Shown here: piece after piece, positions 8,020 through 11,627 of the stretch
Layout of the letters: each line of letters opens with the position of its first letter
Position numbering within the stretch: the stretch's first letter is position 1
Assembly (NCBI GenBank): GCA_029007575.1
Contig: JAQXIB010000192.1
Location: 1 to 11,627, forward strand
Reading direction: 5' to 3'
DNA from: Clostridiales bacterium
Lineage (GTDB): Bacteria > Bacillota > Clostridia > Oscillospirales > Ruminococcaceae
DNA length: 11,627 bases
Notes under the pieces: model-generated
What the model was told of the DNA's origin: nothing
Database searches by the model: none
What the model saw: only the letters and a program-made list of their open reading frames with translations
Program-made: the position numbers and the translations under genes

Positions 8020-8042
8020 GCCGAGCAAACGTATTGCTCGGC
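8020..8042 (-). terminator. Intrinsic terminator of the DUF4143 ATPase gene
   Basis: A perfect 9-bp stem GCCGAGCAA/TTGCTCGGC with a 5-nt loop, 13 nt beyond the stop codon on the minus strand. Read on that strand it is followed by GCCTTTTAT, a short T run. The stem is strong; the T run is modest. Confidence 0.7.
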
Positions 8043-8054
8043 ACCCGTGTAATA

Positions 8055-9278
8055 TTAAATCATCCAGATAGGAACTATATAGTTTTCGGCGCTTAGTGCG
8101 GAGAGCTTTGGACGCATACAGAGGATTGCACCGTTGCCACGCGGAACGGAGGCTTTATCAAGCAGGTTGAACGCGGTGAGAAGCTCGCTGCCGGGATTAA
8201 CGGAGCGCTTGATTTCAAGCGGATGAAGCATTCCGTCACTCTCAATCACCATATCAATCTCATTTGAATTGCTGTCGCGATAGTACCAGAGGAGGCACTC
8301 CTTCGCGTTGTTGTGGTAGGACTTGAGAAGCTCGGCCACCACAAAGTTTTCAAGAATTGCGCCGTTGATTGCACCGTTCATCAAAATTTCAGGCGACGAG
8401 TAGCGAGTTAGATAAGCAACCAAGCCGGTATCAAAGAAATACATCTTCGGAGTTTTTACGGTGCGTTTTAACAGGTTATTGGAATACGGACGCAAGAAGA
8501 AAATAACATCAGATTTCTCAAGCACCTGCAACCAGCGCTTTGCGGTATCGTCAGAAACACCAACATCCTGTGCGATATCGTGCACATTGAGCATATGTCC
8601 TGCTCGGCAGGCAGCAGAGCGTACAAAATCACGGAACAGAAGTGGATCGGCAAGCTGCGCTTGTTCTTTGACGTCTCGTTCAATATAGGTTTGCAAGTAG
8701 CTAGAATAAAACACGTCGCGGTCGGAATATTTTCCACTCACAAGACCGGGCATAGAACCGCGCCAGATGCGATTATAAATCTCGGTGAGGTCTGCAGGGG
8801 CGTTGGTCTTCTCGCGTGCCTTCAATGCACCAAGATCAAGCGAAAACGGCGTGCATTCTCCGGAGCCGTAGATTTCGTGCTGGGACAAACTTGTCATATG
8901 CAAAATTGCCACACGTCCGGCAAGAGACTCCTGTGCAAGCTCCATCAATTTGAACGCTTGTGAACCGGTAAGCCAATAAGTACCCGGTGCAGCCCCCTTG
9001 TCAATCTTCATTTTAATGTACGAGAACAGCTCAGGCGCGTACTGCACCTCGTCAATCATAATCGGCGCGGAATGCATAGTTAGGAACATAGCAGGGTCAC
9101 GCTTTGCGAGTGCGCGTTCCTCCAAATCATCGAGGGTAACATATTCTCGGCTATCGTCCATAAGCTGACGCAGAATCGTGGTTTTGCCAACCTGACGAGG
9201 ACCCGTAATTAAAATGCAGGAATACTCTTTCGAAAGAGTTACAATTTTATCTTCAAGATCGCGTTTGATGTAAGCCAT
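8055..9278 (-). CDS. AAA_14/DUF4143 ATPase with C-terminal nuclease-like domain
   Basis: This is a complete 407-residue protein. GGAGG lies about 9 nt before the ATG on the minus strand. Domains in order: an AAA-type P-loop ATPase with Walker A GPRQVGKTT (26-34), Walker B IMIDEVQ (73-79) and sensor strand YWLTGSQ (101-107); the linker SYLQTYIERDV (193-203) that marks this family; a winged-helix-like segment VHDIAQDVGVSDDTAKRWLQVLEKSDVI (about 232-259); and the DUF4143 part, with YFFDTGLVAYL (280-290), NEIDMVI (339-345, D342) and LEIKRS (354-359, E355 and K357), a layout like PD-(D/E)XK nucleases. Such ATPases are widespread in bacteria and archaea and their role is largely unknown. The promoter is flanked by two palindromes, so it is probably tightly controlled, possibly by its own winged helix. 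Confidence 0.93.
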   Translation of the reverse strand: MAYIKRDLEDKIVTLSKEYSCILITGPRQVGKTTILRQLMDDSREYVTLDDLEERALAKRDPAMFLTMHSAPIMIDEVQYAPELFSYIKMKIDKGAAPGTYWLTGSQAFKLMELAQESLAGRVAILHMTSLSQHEIYGSGECTPFSLDLGALKAREKTNAPADLTEIYNRIWRGSMPGLVSGKYSDRDVFYSSYLQTYIERDVKEQAQLADPLLFRDFVRSAACRAGHMLNVHDIAQDVGVSDDTAKRWLQVLEKSDVIFFLRPYSNNLLKRTVKTPKMYFFDTGLVAYLTRYSSPEILMNGAINGAILENFVVAELLKSYHNNAKECLLWYYRDSNSNEIDMVIESDGMLHPLEIKRSVNPGSELLTAFNLLDKASVPRGNGAILCMRPKLSALSAENYIVPIWMI

Positions 9279-9295
9279 ACTGAATTCCTCCTAAC

Positions 9296-9324
9296 GCTAA
9301 AATACGATGCTATCTTATTTTAGC
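9296..9324. promoter_or_regulatory. Operator-like palindrome 1 over the -10 box of the ATPase promoter
   Basis: A 29-bp palindrome with 13-nt arms around GCT; only one pair (9305/9315) fails. Its core is AATACGAT-GCT-ATCTTATT (9301-9319). It covers the -10 box and the probable transcription start on the minus strand, the classical place for a repressor site. Confidence 0.65.
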
Positions 9325-9345
9325 ATAAACGAGGTCGTTTTTCAA
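9317..9345 (-). promoter_or_regulatory. Promoter of the DUF4143 ATPase gene
   Basis: On the minus strand: TTGAAA (-35, at 9345-9340), a 17-nt spacer and TAAAAT (-10, at 9322-9317), preceded by TGC, an extended -10. Five of six bases match consensus in each box. The predicted leader is only about 30 nt. Confidence 0.8.
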
Positions 9346-9351
9346 GGCTAA

Positions 9352-9370
9352 AATACGATACAATCGTATT
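9352..9370. promoter_or_regulatory. Operator-like palindrome 2 upstream of the ATPase -35 box
   Basis: A perfect 8-bp inverted repeat, AATACGAT-ACA-ATCGTATT, the same design as palindrome 1 (3-nt centre) and sharing with it a 13-nt left half (GCTAAAATACGAT). The two centres, 9310 and 9361, are 51 bp apart, close to five helical turns, so proteins bound at both would face the same side. Confidence 0.65.
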
Positions 9371-9432
9371 ATTCCCTAAAAATTGATTCTAAAAATCCTT
9401 AAAGGGGGTGATGCTTATGATTGTACGAACAA

Positions 9433-9489
9433 TTCTTTGGAATCAAAAATAAACAAAGGAGGTAAAAAACAATGATGATTTCCAAAGAA
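9433..9489 (+). repeat. 10-bp inverted repeat flanking the istA ribosome binding site and start
   Basis: TTCTTTGGAA (9433-9442) and TTCCAAAGAA (9480-9489) are perfect inverted copies. Between them lie the Shine-Dalgarno AAAGGAGG (9455-9462) and the ATG at 9472. In RNA they could form a hairpin holding the start site in a 37-nt loop; alternatively the repeat could belong to the insertion-sequence end. Confidence 0.5.
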
Positions 9490-10547
9490 CAATTCCTTGC
9501 CATCAAGAAATGCCAAAGCGAAGGCATGTCGATGGCGGCAGCAGCCAAGCAAATTGGCATATCGGTGGAAAGTGGGCAAAGCTTAACGAAGCAGGCTTCG
9601 ATGCGCTCAAGCGGGATGATATACCGTACATGGATCAGTACCGCGAGTTCATTTTAAGTATCCTGCGCGTCTGCCCGCAAACGAGAGAGACGAATATTTT
9701 GTACCGTCTCAAAGAGTCTTTTCCGGACTTCGAATGCAACAAACGCACATTTTACCGGTACATGCACATCCTGCGTGAGCAGACCGGGTTTGTGCAGTTT
9801 ACTGGACGTGTTACGTCGCCGCGGGAGGAGTCGCCACCGGGCTATGAAGCCCAAGTGGATTTCGGGCAATTTCGCATGAAGGACATGTACGGAAAACAGG
9901 TACGAGTGTATTTCTTTTACATGGTATTATCCTACAGCCGCATGCACTACGTATATTTCAGCCGAGAGACGGCGATTGAGGCGCACGAATATGCCTTTCG
10001 GTATTTCGGCGGCAGAACGCAGATGATCATGTACGACCAAGACCGTGTGTTTGTAGTGGATGAAAACTTCGGAAATATCGTGCTCGTTTCGAAATTTGAG
10101 GAGTACGTGAGGCGGACAGGCTTTTGTGTAAGGCTTTGCAGACCACACGATCCACAGAGCATAGGTAAGGTAGAGTCCTTCGTCAGATACGTGAAGGAAA
10201 GCTTTTTGGAAGGCGGAATCTATTACGGCATCGACGCGCTCAACAGTGAAGCGCTACGCTGGCTGGACACCGAGGGCAACGGCACTTCCAATGCCCGCAC
10301 AAGGCAGATTCCGCGTGTCATGTTCCGCGAGGAAAGCAAGCATCTTGTGAAAGTTCACGCCATTGACGCCGGCATGACGGATATTCGCAGTGTGTCGGAC
10401 AAGTACACAGTCAAAGTGGATTGGAGCGTGATCTTTATCACAAACCGTGAGCTGTCAGAATGGCAGCAGGCAGCCGAGGATAAGCACCTGATGCAGACCT
10501 TGGCGGACAAAATCTCAAGCGACAGTCAGCTAATTAGGCTGTCATAA
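9472..10547 (+). pseudogene. istA: IS21-type transposase IstA, frameshifted and fused to an IstB tail
   Basis: The reading starts at 9472 (GGAGG 9458-9462) as MMISKEQFLAIKKCQSEG plus the helix-turn-helix MAAAAKQIGIS. It then changes frame near 9570: the protein continues as KWAKLNEAGFDALKRDD in the frame of 9510. A short deletion that took the end of the recognition helix (where relatives have something like TVR) would explain this. The catalytic DDE core is still readable: QVDFGQ (D at 9858), MYDQDR (D at 10035), GKVESFVRYVK (E at 10173), with SIGKVE where SKGKVE is usual. YFSRETAIEAH seems to lack about five residues (PFTTx) seen in relatives. After YTVKVDW (to about 10424) the sequence changes to VIFITNRELSEW...DKHLMQTLADKISSDSQLIRLS, which resembles the end of IstB, the helper ATPase. 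It is inactive by all signs. Confidence 0.85.
9472..10547 (+). mobile_element. Remnant of an IS21-family insertion sequence
   Basis: The IstA frame and the IstB-like tail mark an IS21-family element whose middle has been lost; no separate istB gene is present. I cannot place the ends: no convincing pair of terminal repeats or target-site duplication is seen, so the limits given are only those of the coding remnant. Confidence 0.65.
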
Positions 10548-10884
10548 CAAACCACGGCGAGAACGCCGTGTCCGTTTGCCAAAAGCAAACTCGAAAATTT
10601 TGAAAAAGACATGGCTAAAGCTATTTTATATAGAATTCCCACATCGACGAATTTGTGACACGCGATATAGCAAAATCGATTACTCGGTTGCAATTTTTAG
10701 AGTGGGTATAGGGGGATACAAATCCTTACAACTTTTATACCGAAGACGGGCGAGGAGTGCCGCGCGAAAAATCGGGAAATCAAGAAGGCATATACCCCCC
10801 GAAATCAAGATTTTCGGGAAATCAAGACTTTGGGGCTGTACTCACAGGATCAGCAATGGCAGCGCGGCATGCGACAGCCATCAT
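10548..10884. other. Degenerate gene-free stretch between the IS21 and recombinase remnants
   Basis: No intact gene is supported; the open frame that crosses here is rich in Arg/Lys and looks like chance extension of the recombinase frame. It contains a perfect 7-bp hairpin CACGGCG-AGAA-CGCCGTG (10553-10570) without a T run, and three copies of GAAATCAAGA (10776, 10801 and 10818). Frame fragments such as KLENFEKDMAKAILYRIP (from about 10587) and, in another frame from 10640, HIDEFVTRDIAKSITRLQF look protein-like, so this may be a decayed gene I cannot name. Confidence 0.45.
10776..10827 (+). repeat. Three short direct repeats GAAATCAAGA
   Basis: Copies at 10776-10785, 10801-10810 and 10818-10827, spaced 25 and 17 nt; copies 1 and 3 extend to CGGGAAATCAAGA. 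They lie just before the recombinase remnant. Possibly leftover of element-end or plasmid-type iterated sites, possibly chance. Confidence 0.4.
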
Positions 10885-11373
10885 GTAAGAGACTATGTGC
10901 TGCAGCGCACCTACCTCGCAGCGATACGCGAGATGATCGAAGACACAGACGACATCATGGCGGCGGTCAAGGACAGCGCAGGACTGGTAATGCAACCCGA
11001 AAACGCAGCAGCACTGGCAGGAATCGAACAGGAGATCATCGAGGTACAGGAGACGGCGCTCGGACTGCACAAGGCAAAGCAGGCGCACAAGATCACGGAC
11101 GGCGAATATGCAGTGAAAATCAGTGAATGCGGCCAGTGCATGAAGGAACTGGAGGCGCAGCAGGCGGAACTGCAAACGGCAGAATCCAGATACGCGGAGG
11201 TCAAGGCGTGGCTCGACTCCTTCGAAGCGCACATCAAGAGCGGCGACATACTGAACGCAGACGACGGCACGATCGTCAAGCAGCCGGTCGAGCAGATCAT
11301 CGTAAACGACGACGGCATCGAGATACAGTTCAAATGCGGCGCAACCATCGAAAAGGAATATGAAGCAGCATAA
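10885..11373 (+). pseudogene. Large serine recombinase, C-terminal remnant
   Basis: From VRDYVLQRTYLAAIREM to KCGATIEKEYEAA (about 162 residues) this matches the end of large serine recombinases of Bacillota integrative elements, as I remember them. Conserved-looking pieces are a long charged helical region with LGLHKAKQ, ELEAQQAELQTAESRYAEVKAWLDSFEAHI (the coiled-coil part) and VKQPVEQIIVNDDGIEIQFKCG. The N-terminal catalytic domain with the nucleophilic serine and the central recombinase domain are missing, so it cannot recombine DNA. A full-length member has roughly 500-600 residues. The frame stays open back to 10576, but that upstream part has no family resemblance and no good start, so I limit the remnant to 10885 onward. 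It indicates that an integrative element once ended here. Confidence 0.75.
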
Positions 11374-11379
11374 GCAAAA

Positions 11380-11418
11380 CCCTCGGCAGTGGACAAAACC
11401 ATGGTCGAGGGCTTTTTT
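11380..11418 (+). terminator. Intrinsic terminator after the recombinase remnant
   Basis: Hairpin with CCCTCGGC pairing to GTCGAGGG (one G-U) and, after one mismatch, four more pairs including a G-U, with loop ACAAAA; it is followed by C and six T (11413-11418). It is 7 nt after the stop codon and is a normal Rho-independent terminator. Confidence 0.8.
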
Positions 11419-11438
11419 ATTAATATTACAGCAAGCGA

Positions 11439-11467
11439 TTGAATAATTCATAAAAATGTGATATTAT
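11439..11467 (+). promoter_or_regulatory. Promoter of the cupin-like gene
   Basis: TTGAAT (-35, 11439-11444), a 17-nt spacer and TATTAT (-10, 11462-11467). Transcription would start near 11474, giving a leader of about 54 nt before the ATG at 11528. Confidence 0.7.
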
Positions 11468-11527
11468 AGACTCACCGATAAATTCCAATTTACAGAGTTG
11501 ATGAAACACAAAGGGAGACGGAAAAAT

Positions 11528-11627
11528 ATGATTGAACAAATTTTTAAATTAACACAAGGAAATGAAAAAACAGTTGAAAAGGTAATTATTGATGAAAATA
11601 TACACTATATGCATATGATCTTGAATA
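11528..11627 (+). CDS. Small cupin-like protein, N-terminal part (cut by window end)
   Basis: The ATG at 11528 has GGGAG (11513-11517) upstream and its own promoter. The 33 visible codons read MIEQIFKLTQGNEKTVEKVIIDENIHYMHMILN. This resembles the beginning of small single-domain cupin proteins of Bacillota, in which a metal-binding His motif would follow beyond the window. The part seen has no catalytic residue, so the assignment depends on remembered similarity of the start only. Its composition is AT-rich. Placed after a terminator and beyond the element debris, it may be the first resident chromosomal gene. Confidence 0.6.
   Translation, partial: MIEQIFKLTQGNEKTVEKVIIDENIHYMHMILN

Noticed and set aside
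9418..9453. 11-codon leader peptide before istA
   Set aside because: There is a purine-rich stretch before it, but the peptide MIVRTILWNQK shows no attenuation-like codon run and nothing else supports translation.
10776..10827. CRISPR array
   Set aside because: The three repeats are only 10 nt, spacers are too short and uneven, and no cas gene is present.
10576..10884. N-terminal extension of the recombinase frame as a real protein
   Set aside because: It is rich in Arg and Lys, has no resemblance to recombinase domains, and no usable ribosome binding site precedes the ATG at 10576.

Overview
The window looks like an accessory region of a bacterial chromosome. The families (type I restriction operon, DUF6809, DUF4143 ATPase, IS21, large serine recombinase), the strong GGAGG-type ribosome binding sites and the sigma-70/A-type promoters fit a Bacillota genome, possibly Negativicutes or Clostridia. 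That placement rests on memory of related proteins and is not proven here.

Positions 1-7404 are a tightly packed forward run of six genes: the 3' end of hsdS, a DUF3800-type protein, hsdR, a GIY-YIG nuclease with a RAMA/DUF4357-like tail, an unrecognised helical protein, and a PD-(D/E)XK nuclease fused to a DUF2075 helicase. Gaps are 14-38 nt, nearly every gene has its own Shine-Dalgarno, and no convincing terminator lies inside. It is most simply read as one anti-phage (defence) operon in which extra nucleases travel with a type I restriction-modification system; hsdM must lie upstream, outside the window. The DUF3800 gene and the last two genes are visibly more AT-rich than hsdR, so the operon looks assembled from different sources.

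Positions 7457-7854 hold a small DUF6809 gene with its own promoter and a strong intrinsic terminator. On the opposite strand, 8020-9345 holds a complete unit: promoter with two operator-like palindromes, a DUF4143-type ATPase gene, and a terminator. The two transcription units converge on a roughly 165-nt stretch without genes.

From 9433 to 11373 lies mobile-element debris. An IS21-type transposase gene is frameshifted near its start, and its 3' part is joined in frame to what looks like the last 40 residues of IstB. After about 340 nt of degenerate sequence with short repeats comes the C-terminal third of a large serine recombinase without its catalytic domain. A terminator follows, then a promoter and the first 33 codons of a small cupin-like protein, which may be the start of ordinary chromosome.

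The most interesting candidates are the helical protein + nuclease-helicase pair at the end of the restriction operon, the nuclease-rich hsd operon itself, the paired operators in front of the DUF4143 ATPase, and the IstA-IstB deletion fusion.
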